This document shows positions 18,001 through 25,795 of a stretch of DNA of 64,000 nt, piece after piece. The notes beneath the pieces were generated by a model, which was not told the origin of the DNA, did no database searches, and was given only the letters and a program-made list of their open reading frames with translations. The position numbers were made by a program, and so were the translations under genes. This stretch comes from Pedobacter cryoconitis (GTDB lineage Bacteria > Bacteroidota > Bacteroidia > Sphingobacteriales > Sphingobacteriaceae). The stretch lies in NCBI RefSeq assembly GCF_014200595.1, contig NZ_JACHCG010000001.1, forward strand, positions 682,001 to 746,000, given 5' to 3'. Every line of letters starts with the position of its first letter. Position 1 is the stretch's first letter.

Positions 18001-18698
18001 CGGAAGAAACCAGCGAGATTATCAGTCCTCAGCTGGAAGAATATAGTCAGCAATTGAGAACTTTAGTAGAGCAGATGGTCAGGTTAAGACACCAGCTTGC
18101 CGAAGATGATCTGCTGAAATTAAAACATAGTGAAGTTGCAGATCAGATTGCTGAGCAGCAAAAACAGTCTGATCGTTTCCAGAAGCTTGCTGCTTTGATT
18201 GGATCTGCTGATGGTAAAAAGTTCAGCAGATTTGCGCAGGGACTTACTTTAGCACGGTTAACAGAATTGGCAAACCGTCATTTGCTGCGGTTAAGTGATC
18301 GGTACAGTATTTTGAAGAGTCCGGAGAAGGATCTGGATTTGCAGATCATTGATGGCTACCAGGCAGATGTAATCAGACCGATGTCTACGCTTTCTGGTGG
18401 AGAGAGTTTCCTGGTCAGTCTTTCGCTGGCTTTGGGTTTATCGGATCTGGCAAGTCGCAAAGTACAAATCAATTCATTGTTTATTGATGAAGGATTTGGT
18501 ACACTGGATGCAGAAACGCTGGATGTTGCGATTACAGCATTGGAAAACTTGCAGGCGAATGGCAAGAGCATAGGTATTATCTCGCATGTGGAGACTTTGA
18601 AGGAACGGATCGGTACTCAGATACAATTGAGCAGACAACCGGGAGGATCGAGCAAAATTACGTTGTTTAGCTACGGAGAACTGATAACGGTTTCCTGA
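15024..18698 (+). CDS. sbcC: Exonuclease subunit SbcC (SMC-like ATPase)
   Basis: The 1224-residue ATPase partner of SbcD. The N-terminal ATPase half carries Walker A GPTGAGKTT at about 37-45. Two long coiled-coil arms full of Glu, Gln and Leu flank the zinc hook CPLC at about 597-600, where two SbcC molecules dimerise. The C-terminal half has the signature LSGGESFLVSLSLALGLSDL (about 1121-1140) and Walker B LFIDEGFGTLD. Length and layout are typical for the family. It overlaps sbcD by four bases. Its last 32 bases overlap the end of the convergent PAP2 phosphatase gene, leaving no room for a terminator between them. Confidence 0.95.
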   Translation: MKIISIKFLNLNSLKGQHEIRFDRPPFTESGIFAITGPTGAGKTTILDAITVALYGRVHRHTKDVFEIMTRHTGESFAEVEFEVKDKLYRAKWSIRRSRGKAEGQLQTQKMELAEAVSGTIIIEHPLQEVRDKIVELCGLDYNQFLRSVILSQGDFTRFLKADENERSELLERITDTGIYSQISMDTYEKAKEERAKLDQLRGQLDHVVLLAAEERTIYQDSLLALSTQESELKTQEALLRAKIDWLNTLGKLEARKVELLDSLAADELFYAAHEDRFFRLQRHLSALVHRPALAELATIENQQLKIKNDLQQAEAEHPDLVKEEGVMKTALQQAKQKIELTEQTITESEPVFEAVAKKDLLIEQAKSELDKTKKTFEAAQTNLQTITTARLNMDQQLKALKQRIDILSQWLQSNVKERELDKEVIVFSQLVQQLKSLEAITAGKQKHLLDYTTQAEKGKLIVVEAERNSGLLELKLVGFQTAIAELTQDLQTALAGKSLEELEADFSVLPLLIQTSEQQLRLAGQYHKVLAEQTALTAALDTYRKQKISVVQDVAALELENAEGTTQLDYLQQIYELEVKVQKYDTDRLQLEPEQPCPLCGSVHHPFVEGKYTSKLTESAARRNQQLEKVNLLKKNLNQQLIGLNTLDHQVQTSEKSLVVLQETIAQSLLEFNANNEKLPKPLELSKPGIIEAVIKRKRLQQQALEIQLKAVKHAQLQINAAELQVTAQKEVLGQERNKIEQAGLTISFAEKQLDLIGQELAATEQEIKTVVAKATQLIKPFGILFEAERAEEIISEMKERFERYQTSEKELNQLQPDLRQQETELKNSLLVWNEKKDQIELLTGQLKEEEKVWQQMQEDRIELFGSKDPVQEKMQLVNALKKYREEAENFQRVLQEKQAKVRIVEDRKATLHVSYLSTKQLFNTHLEKLMGKLTLDGLQSLTELKQLYLPEEEVKAADELQKEALQKIASGKSLLLAAEKDLEIEKQKALTEETSEIISPQLEEYSQQLRTLVEQMVRLRHQLAEDDLLKLKHSEVADQIAEQQKQSDRFQKLAALIGSADGKKFSRFAQGLTLARLTELANRHLLRLSDRYSILKSPEKDLDLQIIDGYQADVIRPMSTLSGGESFLVSLSLALGLSDLASRKVQINSLFIDEGFGTLDAETLDVAITALENLQANGKSIGIISHVETLKERIGTQIQLSRQPGGSSKITLFSYGELITVS

Positions 18699-19326
18699 AA
18701 GCCTTTGCAAATTTAAAAGGTTTGGCCTGCTGTATCAGGAAATAGCTGAGCAGCGCAAAAATACACCCTGTAATTCCGCCGGCAATCACATCCTGTAAGA
18801 AATGCTGACCGAGGTAGATCCTGGAATAGCCAACCAGCGCTGCGGTCAGTAAACAAAGCAGACTGATCTTTTTCTTTTTCAGACATAGCACCAGGACGGT
18901 TGCCATGGCGAAGGCTGAAGCTGTGTGCCCTGAAGGAAAAGATCCGGAGCGCAGGGGCTCTGTTCCGTCCACGAAATGATCATAATGAAAGGAAATCTGG
19001 TCAAAGTAAAGAGAAGGCCTGGGTTGGGCAATGATTCTTTTTAAAAGCTGAACAATCAGGCCTGAAGTTAAATAAGCTGTAAAAAGGATGAGTGCAGCTT
19101 TTTTCTTTTTAAAAAAGAACAGCAGCAAAACGGCAATCATACAGATCACTCCGTCACCCATCAGTGTATAATAAGAAAAGAAACGATCAAGCCAGGCCGG
19201 GTGGTAGAAATTCAGGCTGGTAAAACTGTCTAATTTAGAAGTGCCTGCGCAAAAGCTGATACCGATGATAAATAGTAATAGCAGGAAGATGAAAAACAGG
19301 GGACAGTGTTTGATTGATTTGAGCAT
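18667..19326 (-). CDS. PAP2 family membrane phosphatase
   Basis: A 219-residue integral membrane phosphatase of the type-2 phosphatidic acid phosphatase family. All three motifs of the acid-phosphatase site are visible: KRIIAQPRPS (motif 1), PSGHTASAFA (motif 2) and SRIYLGQHFLQDVIAG (motif 3, with the catalytic His). About five to six hydrophobic helices cover the protein, placing the active site on the periplasmic side. Enzymes of this group dephosphorylate phosphatidate, phosphatidylglycerophosphate or undecaprenyl pyrophosphate; the sequence does not discriminate. Its 3' end overlaps the 3' end of sbcC by 32 bp. An L,D-transpeptidase-like gene lies upstream on the same strand, but a hairpin separates them. 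Confidence 0.9.
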   Translation of the reverse strand: MLKSIKHCPLFFIFLLLLFIIGISFCAGTSKLDSFTSLNFYHPAWLDRFFSYYTLMGDGVICMIAVLLLFFFKKKKAALILFTAYLTSGLIVQLLKRIIAQPRPSLYFDQISFHYDHFVDGTEPLRSGSFPSGHTASAFAMATVLVLCLKKKKISLLCLLTAALVGYSRIYLGQHFLQDVIAGGITGCIFALLSYFLIQQAKPFKFAKAFRKPLSVLRS

Positions 19327-19381
19327 ATGGCGTTAATTCCTGAATGCTCAAAAATACAATGACAATGTAATGACAATATTA

Positions 19382-19420
19382 AGGCATGATGATCAATAAA
19401 AATAATTGAACATCATGCCT
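19382..19420 (-). terminator. Hairpin downstream of the L,D-transpeptidase-like gene
   Basis: AGGCATGATG and CATCATGCCT are perfect 10-base arms, with an inner TCAAT/ATTGA pair. It lies 27 bp after the stop of the minus-strand gene ending at 19447. The following T-run is weak. Confidence 0.55.
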
Positions 19421-19446
19421 CTGGTTAGCGCTCTTGTTAAAAGAAG

Positions 19447-20229
19447 TTATATACGTGCTATTAAACTGCTATCCTGCATGGGTACAACGATGTTTGCTGC
19501 AAGATGTGCATTCAGATACTTTGAAAAGTACGACTGATGTGTCCCATTGATAAAAATAACAGTCTTCCCTTCAATCGTATTGATTACTTTATCTGATAGT
19601 TCTGCTGGTACTGCCGGGCAACCCTGACTGCGTCCTAATCTCCCTAACTCATTAATTGTTCCCTGACTCACATAAGGGGCGCCATGAACCACAATAGAGC
19701 GGCTTCTTGCATTTGAATTGTAACCTTCATCCATGCCGTCCAAACGTAATGAACGCCCGTGTTTACCCTTGTAAACTTCGGCAGTCACATAAAATCCAAG
19801 ACTGCTTTCGTTAGAATCCCTGGCATCAGAAAAACGGGTGGCCAAATCATCGCCGCTGCGCTGACCGTGTGCTACCCAGGTGTTCAAAAGAAGAGAGTCT
19901 ATAGAAAGATCTATAATCCAGAGCCGCTTTTTAGTGCTGTTCTGATCGAAATCTGCAATGGTTAAAATAGATTTTTCACTGGAAACCTTACCTACATTTT
20001 TAAGATTGTAAAATCCTGTCAGTGCTTTTTCAAAAACCTGGTGACTAAGGCCTGTTTGCTCCAGATGTGCTGCATTGTAGATTTTGGTTACATGCAGATT
20101 GTAAAGAGAGTCTTGGGTAACAACTTTGTCCGGTAAATTCCGGTTTGAACAAGGTATCCAGCTAATTATAATGGTCAGGGCAAGTATGCTAAATGTTATT
20201 CCTGCTCCGCCTAAAAGGTATTTTCTCAT
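19447..20229 (-). CDS. Murein L,D-transpeptidase catalytic domain (YkuD_2-type) protein
   Basis: A 260-residue exported protein. An N-terminal hydrophobic segment (about 6-24, ending IISWIPC) is a signal anchor or lipobox. The C-terminal half holds the catalytic pattern of the YkuD_2 family: IVVHGAPYV with the active His, and then GRSQGCPAVP with the nucleophilic Cys about 35 residues later. Classical YkuD L,D-transpeptidases crosslink peptidoglycan or attach proteins to it; this branch is poorly characterised, so peptidoglycan is the likely but unproven substrate. It reads divergently from the START-domain gene over a 231-bp region. Spacing to the downstream PAP2 gene is 120 bp with a hairpin. 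Confidence 0.85.
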   Translation of the reverse strand: MRKYLLGGAGITFSILALTIIISWIPCSNRNLPDKVVTQDSLYNLHVTKIYNAAHLEQTGLSHQVFEKALTGFYNLKNVGKVSSEKSILTIADFDQNSTKKRLWIIDLSIDSLLLNTWVAHGQRSGDDLATRFSDARDSNESSLGFYVTAEVYKGKHGRSLRLDGMDEGYNSNARSRSIVVHGAPYVSQGTINELGRLGRSQGCPAVPAELSDKVINTIEGKTVIFINGTHQSYFSKYLNAHLAANIVVPMQDSSLIARI

Positions 20230-20460
20230 AGAATGGGGTTTAAGTGCTATGTTTGATACGATTAATTAGGTAGTCTTTTTCTTCAGATGCTGATAGTTTT
20301 GAGGAGGTTTTTTAGAGTTTAATTGAACAAATGTACTGAAATCTAAATGGTTAGAACAAAATTGTAGTATAATTACTTCATGATGACTGATATAAATATA
20401 TAAAAATAGTCCTGTAAATACGATTTATGTACTTTTACTGCCCGGTTAAATTATCTTTTT

Positions 20461-21138
20461 ATGCGGCAGTTTTTTATGTCAAAGTTCACCAGTTCACACT
20501 TCCTGTTCCTTTCTTTTATCTTATTTTTTACAAGTTTGAATCTGGCCTCAGCTCAGGAAAAATGGACTTTATCTGTAAATAAAGAGGGCATCCAGGTTTA
20601 TACCCGCCCGATTGAAAATTCTAAAATCAAAGCAATCAAAGTAGTCACCAGTATCCCTGCTACTTCTTCACAACTGCTGGCTGCCATTTTAGATATACAG
20701 ACTTGTGGCGAATGGGTTTACCATAGTAAAGAAAATGTACTGATTAAGCAGGTTTCTCCACTGGATCTGATCTATTACTCGCTTGTTGATGTCCCATGGC
20801 CAGCAGAAGATCGTGATTATGTAGTGCATATACAGGCCGAGCAGGATCCTCAGACTAAAGTAATCACAGTAAATTCTCCATGTATCCCAGGGTATGTAGA
20901 GGAAAAGAAAGATATAGTCAGAATCAGCCATTCGGTCGGAAAATGGACGATTACCCCGGTTAGTAAAAATCAGGTCAAAGCGGAATATGTACTGGAAGTT
21001 GATCCTATGGGAAATATACCGGCCTGGTTAATCAATCTTTTTGCTACTAAAGGCCCGCTGGAAACCTTTAGAAACCTGAAAGTGCACGTACAAAAAGAAG
21101 CATATAAAAAGGCGCGCTTTAAGCTAATTAGTGATTAA
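20461..21138 (+). CDS. START domain-containing exported protein
   Basis: A 225-residue protein with a signal peptide (cleavage near NLASAQ, about residue 31; a second in-frame ATG at 20476 would shorten it by five residues). The mature part is a lipid-binding START-like domain: EKWTLSVNKEGIQVYTRP, a KAIKVVTSIPA strand, a DVPWPAEDRDYV segment and a C-terminal helix after NLFATKGP. START domains bind lipids or other hydrophobic ligands in a helix-grip fold. It precedes the two ankyrin genes on the same strand by 77 bp with no visible terminator, so it could be co-transcribed. The ligand is unknown. Confidence 0.85.
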   Translation: MRQFFMSKFTSSHFLFLSFILFFTSLNLASAQEKWTLSVNKEGIQVYTRPIENSKIKAIKVVTSIPATSSQLLAAILDIQTCGEWVYHSKENVLIKQVSPLDLIYYSLVDVPWPAEDRDYVVHIQAEQDPQTKVITVNSPCIPGYVEEKKDIVRISHSVGKWTITPVSKNQVKAEYVLEVDPMGNIPAWLINLFATKGPLETFRNLKVHVQKEAYKKARFKLISD

Positions 21139-21215
21139 AGAAAATATATTATCGCTGTTGTAAAACATTTAGTCGTATTTGGAGTTATACTTGTAAACGA
21201 AAAACTACAGGTATA

Positions 21216-22403
21216 ATGAGAATCGAAAGTGAAATTGTAAGTGCAATCCAATCCAGAGACTTTGAAAAAGCGAAATCCTTATTACAAAGCGGAGAGAAGA
21301 TCTCTAAAGAAGTAATCAATCAACCCAATTTCACCCTCCCCTTCAGTCAGGTCATCAAAGCTAAAGAATTTGAAATTATTGACCTTTGGGTAGCCGATAG
21401 AACTATTGAAACAGATGTTTACGAATATGATTCTTTCCGGAATACAATTTTTGAAACTATAATCAGAGAATTTCCGGCAGATGAAGAATCAATTAACTGG
21501 TTATCCGGTTTTTTGGGGAAGCTGGATAATATCAATGATGAGATAGGGGATGTAACCTTATTGAGTTATGCGTTTGAAAATGGCGCAGATGTTAAGGTTA
21601 TCCAATGTCTGATTGATGCAGGCTGCGATGTAAATTATACAAATAATGCAGAGCAGAGTTTGCTTTATGAGGTCGTTAATAAAAGAATGATGGCGCCTGA
21701 GAAAGCGATCGCTTATATAGAGGTCTTAATTGAGGCTGGTTTAGATGTTAATAAGGGTAATATAGTCAGAGAAACGCCGCTAATGGTGGCTGTCAATAAT
21801 AATAAGATTGATTACCTGGATTTGCTTTTAGAAAATGGAGCAGATGCAAATGTGCAGGATCAGAAAGGTAAAACTGCTTTTACCCGTGCGGTAACAGACC
21901 AGTTCAGTGAAAAGCTGTATGATAAACTGGCAGCTTATACTATGCCCGATTTTGATCAGGCGGATGAGACTGGAAACACACTTTTATCTTCTTATTTAAG
22001 CCGTCTGAATAATAATGCTTATATCAGTATTCTGCCAAAACTTTTAGAGGCAGGTGCAGATATCAACCAGAAAGCGCCGCATTACGATCAGCAAAAATCT
22101 GGTCTGGACTGGTTAGCGGAGAAATCCTTCGAAACTTTAGAAATAGCGTTGGAAACAGGCAAAATAGAAATTAATGAGCAGGATGATCTGGGCGAGACGA
22201 TCTTGCATAAAGTATGCGGGTATAACATCGTGCTGGATGAACAGAAAGCAAAGGATATTTATAAAAAAGTAAAGTTACTGATAGAATCGGGGGCAGATGT
22301 GAATGTGGTCAACAGTAAAGAAGAAACACCTTTGATGCTGGCATCCAACAACAATATCAAAATAAAAACAGTACAATTATTAATGTCCAATTCAGCAAAA
22401 TAA
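21216..22403 (+). CDS. Ankyrin repeat protein (first of a pair)
   Basis: A 395-residue cytoplasmic-looking protein without a signal peptide. From about residue 110 it contains ankyrin repeats, visible as LLSYAFENGADVKVIQCLIDAG, ETPLMVAVNNNKIDYLDLLLENGADAN and ETPLMLASNNNIKIKTVQLLM. The first 100 residues are helical and only weakly repeat-like. Ankyrin repeats bind other proteins; no enzymatic domain is present. Its stop lies 12 bp before the start of a second ankyrin gene, so the two are almost certainly one operon and may form a complex. TATACTTG at 21186-21193, a near match to the -7 box, could be the promoter. Partner proteins are unknown. Confidence 0.88.
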   Translation: MRIESEIVSAIQSRDFEKAKSLLQSGEKISKEVINQPNFTLPFSQVIKAKEFEIIDLWVADRTIETDVYEYDSFRNTIFETIIREFPADEESINWLSGFLGKLDNINDEIGDVTLLSYAFENGADVKVIQCLIDAGCDVNYTNNAEQSLLYEVVNKRMMAPEKAIAYIEVLIEAGLDVNKGNIVRETPLMVAVNNNKIDYLDLLLENGADANVQDQKGKTAFTRAVTDQFSEKLYDKLAAYTMPDFDQADETGNTLLSSYLSRLNNNAYISILPKLLEAGADINQKAPHYDQQKSGLDWLAEKSFETLEIALETGKIEINEQDDLGETILHKVCGYNIVLDEQKAKDIYKKVKLLIESGADVNVVNSKEETPLMLASNNNIKIKTVQLLMSNSAK

Positions 22404-22415
22404 TTAACGTATCAA

Positions 22416-23756
22416 ATGTCAATGTCATTCCTGATTGCCTGCGAAAACGGCAATAGAAAAATAGCAGAATTACTACTTTCTTCCGATGAAACGGATGTTA
22501 AATATACAGATGAAAGAGGCCGGACGGCTTTACATTATGCAGCTCACAGAGGTTATCTGGATATCGTAAAAATACTGGCTGATCAAGGAGCCAATATTGA
22601 TTATGAAGATCATAATGGAGAAACACCACTTTATTTTGCGCTGGTTCAGAAGCAGAAGCAAACTGCGCTTTTTCTGATTGAAAAAGATGCGAAGATTGAT
22701 ATCAATGATAATCAAGGCAATAGTTTTTCTCATATTACAGCCAGAACTGCACAGATTGAAGTACTTAAAAAGCTGATAGATCTTGGACTGGAAACCGATT
22801 TGGAGAATAACGATGCGGAAACTCCTTTACTGATTGCTGCGGGTTGCAGTAACAGGGAGATTGTAAAAACACTTCTGGAGCATGGCGCGGATATTCATAA
22901 AACGAATAACCTGGGGGATAATGCATTACTGATTGCCACAAAGGCTAAAAATAGCCAGATGGCAGAACTATTAATTGATAGTGGTGCTGAAGTCAATCAT
23001 ATCAATGATGCAGGGGAGAGTGCTTTATTAGTGGCTTGTTATGATAATAATCAGCTGATTGTTAAGTTGCTGGTTAAAAGAGGTGCAGACATTTTTATTG
23101 CTTCAAAAGCCGGAATGTCACCAATCTGGTATGCCGTTGCACACAATCAAAAAGAAACCGTTAAATTATTTATTGAAAATGGACTGGATTCTAATTATGC
23201 CAGACCATTTAATAAAGCAGATGGGGCTATGGATTCTTACCTGGACTGGGTAGAGAGTGCAGTGGAGACTGCGCTTGACAGTAACTTTAATCTGAATAAT
23301 GAGGTTTGCAGCGGTGAGAGTTTACTACAATTAGCTGTGAAATGCGGTGCATTGAGCATGGTGAAATTGCTGGTAGAGAAAAATGCCACTGTAAATTATC
23401 AGGACGAATCGGGTAATACTGCTTTGCATTACGCGGCTTCGAATGGCAAGAAGGATATAGCTAAATTCCTTTTGGAGAATGGCGCTGATGTGAGCGTTGT
23501 CAATGTCAAAGAACAGAAAGCTATCGACTATTCGAATATCAAGGGATACAATGAAATTACAGAGCTGATTATGAAATTCAGTGCCCCTGGAACAGTTGTA
23601 AATCCTGTAATTAAGGCCGATACACCTGTGGCCGCTCCGGTAAATGACCTGGCTTCTAAAAAACAGGCTTTAATGGATTTGAAAGAATTACTCGATGCGG
23701 GTATACTTACGCAAGAGGAATTTGATGCGGAAAAGAGTAAGATTTTAAAAGGATAA
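22416..23756 (+). CDS. Ankyrin repeat protein with C-terminal SHOCT motif
   Basis: A 446-residue protein made mainly of ankyrin repeats: about eleven units from residue 5 to 390, several matching consensus well, for example GRTALHYAAHRGYLDIVKIL and GNTALHYAASNGKKDIAKFL. A Pro/Ala/Val-rich linker (about 393-412) leads to a C-terminal SHOCT motif (DLKELLDAGILTQEEFDAEK), a short helical hairpin often found at protein ends and thought to mediate oligomerisation or membrane-protein contacts. No signal peptide. It starts 12 bp after the first ankyrin gene, whose protein has no SHOCT motif. A hairpin terminator follows at 23769. Binding partners cannot be inferred. Confidence 0.9.
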   Translation: MSMSFLIACENGNRKIAELLLSSDETDVKYTDERGRTALHYAAHRGYLDIVKILADQGANIDYEDHNGETPLYFALVQKQKQTALFLIEKDAKIDINDNQGNSFSHITARTAQIEVLKKLIDLGLETDLENNDAETPLLIAAGCSNREIVKTLLEHGADIHKTNNLGDNALLIATKAKNSQMAELLIDSGAEVNHINDAGESALLVACYDNNQLIVKLLVKRGADIFIASKAGMSPIWYAVAHNQKETVKLFIENGLDSNYARPFNKADGAMDSYLDWVESAVETALDSNFNLNNEVCSGESLLQLAVKCGALSMVKLLVEKNATVNYQDESGNTALHYAASNGKKDIAKFLLENGADVSVVNVKEQKAIDYSNIKGYNEITELIMKFSAPGTVVNPVIKADTPVAAPVNDLASKKQALMDLKELLDAGILTQEEFDAEKSKILKG

Positions 23757-23768
23757 TATAAAAAAATG

Positions 23769-23799
23769 GGCTGATTTCTATTCCGGGAATCAGCCTTTT
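23769..23799 (+). terminator. Terminator after the ankyrin operon
   Basis: GGCTGATT (23769-23776) pairs with AATCAGCC (23788-23795), followed by TTTT and preceded by an A-run. The small gene at 23812 starts right after it. Confidence 0.75.
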
Positions 23800-23811
23800 C
23801 ATTGGATTCAG

Positions 23812-24048
23812 ATGGACGAATTTAGTATCAGGTTTTTGCACCATACAGTGACGGTTACTTCGGCAAATAACGGGCAATATATTGTTTCTTATGATGAAAC
23901 GGTAAATGGTGTCGTGGTTCCATTAGTACTTGGTGTCATCTACCCAAAAGAGGACATCGAACTGGGTACTAAATGGATTACAGATGATGATTTATCCGAT
24001 GAATTAGTCCAGCTATTGGGCGAGATGATTCAGGACAGAGGGATGTAA
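23812..24048 (+). CDS. Small hypothetical protein, 78 residues
   Basis: A short acidic protein with no signal peptide or transmembrane segment. It appears as beta strands (FSIRFLHHTVTVTSANNGQYIVSYDE) followed by an acidic C-terminal helix (DDDLSDELVQLLGEMIQDRG). I do not recognise the family. It lies 56 bp after the ankyrin gene, behind a terminator hairpin, and converges on the HxlR regulator gene with 11 bp between stops. The reading frame has ordinary codon use and no competing frame, which supports it being real. Confidence 0.6.
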   Translation: MDEFSIRFLHHTVTVTSANNGQYIVSYDETVNGVVVPLVLGVIYPKEDIELGTKWITDDDLSDELVQLLGEMIQDRGM

Positions 24049-24059
24049 AAGGTAAACTT

Positions 24060-24434
24060 TTAAACAGCCGGTACTTCTTTCATTAATTCCCTGTGCCTTG
24101 CTCCCCATTGACTGAGCTGTTTCCAAATTGGGATCAGCTCCATGCCTATAGCAGTTAATTCATACTCTACTCTGGGGGGAACTTCTGCGTAAACGGTGCG
24201 CTTAATGATCCCGTCAGTTTCCAATTCTCTTAAATGTAAAGTCAGCATACGTTCGGTAATGTTGCAGATTTCTCTTTTCAGCTCACTGAACCTGAGTTTC
24301 CCCGGTTCCAGTTTACAAAGAATCAATAACTTCCATCTTCCGCCAACCATGCAAACTGAATAGGTTAAGTCACAGTCATTTGTGATGTATTTTCTATTTA
24401 AGTTATTCGTTGAATTCTCCTTGATATTTGCCAT
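24060..24434 (-). CDS. HxlR family transcriptional regulator
   Basis: A 124-residue winged-helix regulator of the HxlR type. CDLTYSVCMVGGRWKLLIL is the family's opening segment with Cys residues that in some members sense electrophiles or oxidants. The DNA-binding part RFSELKREICNITERMLTLHLRELE and the wing VPPRVEYELTAIG follow. It reads divergently from a serine hydrolase/MFS operon across 95 bp that contain a perfect inverted repeat (24446-24462). It probably controls itself and that operon. The signal is unknown. Confidence 0.92.
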   Translation of the reverse strand: MANIKENSTNNLNRKYITNDCDLTYSVCMVGGRWKLLILCKLEPGKLRFSELKREICNITERMLTLHLRELETDGIIKRTVYAEVPPRVEYELTAIGMELIPIWKQLSQWGARHRELMKEVPAV

Positions 24435-24445
24435 TACTTACTTTT

Positions 24446-24462
24446 TTGTATGTACCATACAA
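24446..24462. promoter_or_regulatory. Putative HxlR operator
   Basis: TTGTATG-TAC-CATACAA is a perfect 7-bp inverted repeat with a 3-bp spacer, 11 bp upstream of the hxlR start and 67 bp upstream of the divergent hydrolase start. Confidence 0.7.
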
Positions 24463-24529
24463 TAGGTGCATTGCCTGTAAAAGTAAGGGTTACCATTTAA
24501 TTTAGCCAGCTCAATTTAAATAAATCGAG

Positions 24530-25792
24530 ATGATTAAATATCCATTAATGTTAACTATGATGCTATCCGGAACGAATTTACAGGCACAAAGACCTGTGAT
24601 TACCAATGAAAAACTATATCGTATTGATAATTTAGCGCAAGAATTGATTCAGACCGGCCAAATTGCCGGTGCAAGCGTCTTGCTCTTTAAAGATGGGCAG
24701 ACCATTTACAATAAAGCATTTGGTTATGCAGATCCTGAAACTAAAAAGGCAATGCAAACTAATAGCATTTTTAGAATTGCTTCACAAACGAAGGCGATTA
24801 CCAGTATTGCAGCAATGATGCTTTGGGAGCAGGGGAAGTTCTTGCTGGATGAACCTGTTTCTAAATACATCCCTGAATTTAAGAAAACAGCTGTGCTTGA
24901 AAAATTCAATTCAGCAGATAGCAGTTATACGACTCTGCCGGTCGTCCGGGAAATTACGATCCGTGATTTGCTGCGCCATACTTCCGGGCTGAGTTATCCT
25001 GTGTTTTCTATCGACGAAAGACTCAACGCGATTTATGCTAAAGCACGTGTTTCTACTGGTCTGGGCAGTAAAGGGGTATTAAAGGAAAGGATAGAACTCC
25101 TGGCTAAACAACCCTTATTACATCAGCCTGGAGAAGCTTTTACTTATGGATTGAACACAGATGTACTGGGAAGATTAGTAGAGGTCTGGAGTGGATTAAA
25201 TTTAAACGATTTTCTAAAGACCAGGATTTTTGATCCGCTGGAAATGGAAGACACTTATTTTCATTTACCAAAAGGGAAAGTTGACAGACTGGTTGCACTG
25301 GATCAGAAGGTGGACGGTAAACTAAAGAAACGAAAAGAGCTGATTTATGAGGGGAATGAGGTAAACTATCCGGCTGCCGATGGGATTTATGTATCTGGTG
25401 GTGCTGGTTTAAGTTCAACAACGTCTGATTATTTAAAGTTCCTTCAAATGGTATTGAATAAAGGGGTTTGTAAGGGGGAAAGATTGATCGGGGAGAAAAC
25501 TATTGAGTTGATGCTGAAGAATCAACTGACTGAAAGCATGAAAATAAACGGACAAGAGGAAGGTTTTCAGTTTGGTTTAGGCTGGGGATTAGTGAATGAG
25601 CGGAACAGCTACCTTCATCCGTTAAGTACAGGCTCTTTCTTTTGGGGCGGTGCTTACAATACGCATTATTGGGTAGATCCAAAAGAACAGCTGATCGGGC
25701 TTGTTTTTACACAGGAATATATGCCTGATTCTTATTGGGATCTGGGTTATTTATTCAAAAACGTGTTTTATTCTCTGATAGAAAGCAAATAA
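24530..25792 (+). CDS. Serine hydrolase, beta-lactamase (class C/PBP) fold
   Basis: A 420-residue secreted hydrolase of the serine beta-lactamase-like family. A short signal peptide ends near LQAQ (about residue 20). The catalytic SxxK motif appears as ASQTKAIT near residue 85, and the Tyr motif as YGLN near residue 205; the third motif is not the lactamase KTG but a GGAYNTHYW stretch near the end, as in esterase/D-aminopeptidase relatives. It is therefore more likely an esterase or peptidase than a true beta-lactamase. It reads away from an HxlR regulator and is followed 3 bp later by an MFS exporter gene, so hydrolysis and export are probably co-regulated. Confidence 0.87.
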   Translation: MIKYPLMLTMMLSGTNLQAQRPVITNEKLYRIDNLAQELIQTGQIAGASVLLFKDGQTIYNKAFGYADPETKKAMQTNSIFRIASQTKAITSIAAMMLWEQGKFLLDEPVSKYIPEFKKTAVLEKFNSADSSYTTLPVVREITIRDLLRHTSGLSYPVFSIDERLNAIYAKARVSTGLGSKGVLKERIELLAKQPLLHQPGEAFTYGLNTDVLGRLVEVWSGLNLNDFLKTRIFDPLEMEDTYFHLPKGKVDRLVALDQKVDGKLKKRKELIYEGNEVNYPAADGIYVSGGAGLSSTTSDYLKFLQMVLNKGVCKGERLIGEKTIELMLKNQLTESMKINGQEEGFQFGLGWGLVNERNSYLHPLSTGSFFWGGAYNTHYWVDPKEQLIGLVFTQEYMPDSYWDLGYLFKNVFYSLIESK

Positions 25793-25795
25793 GTC

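Noticed and set aside
24530..25792. True beta-lactamase
   Set aside because: SxxK and Tyr motifs are present but the KTG-type third motif is not; an esterase or peptidase of the same fold is more likely.
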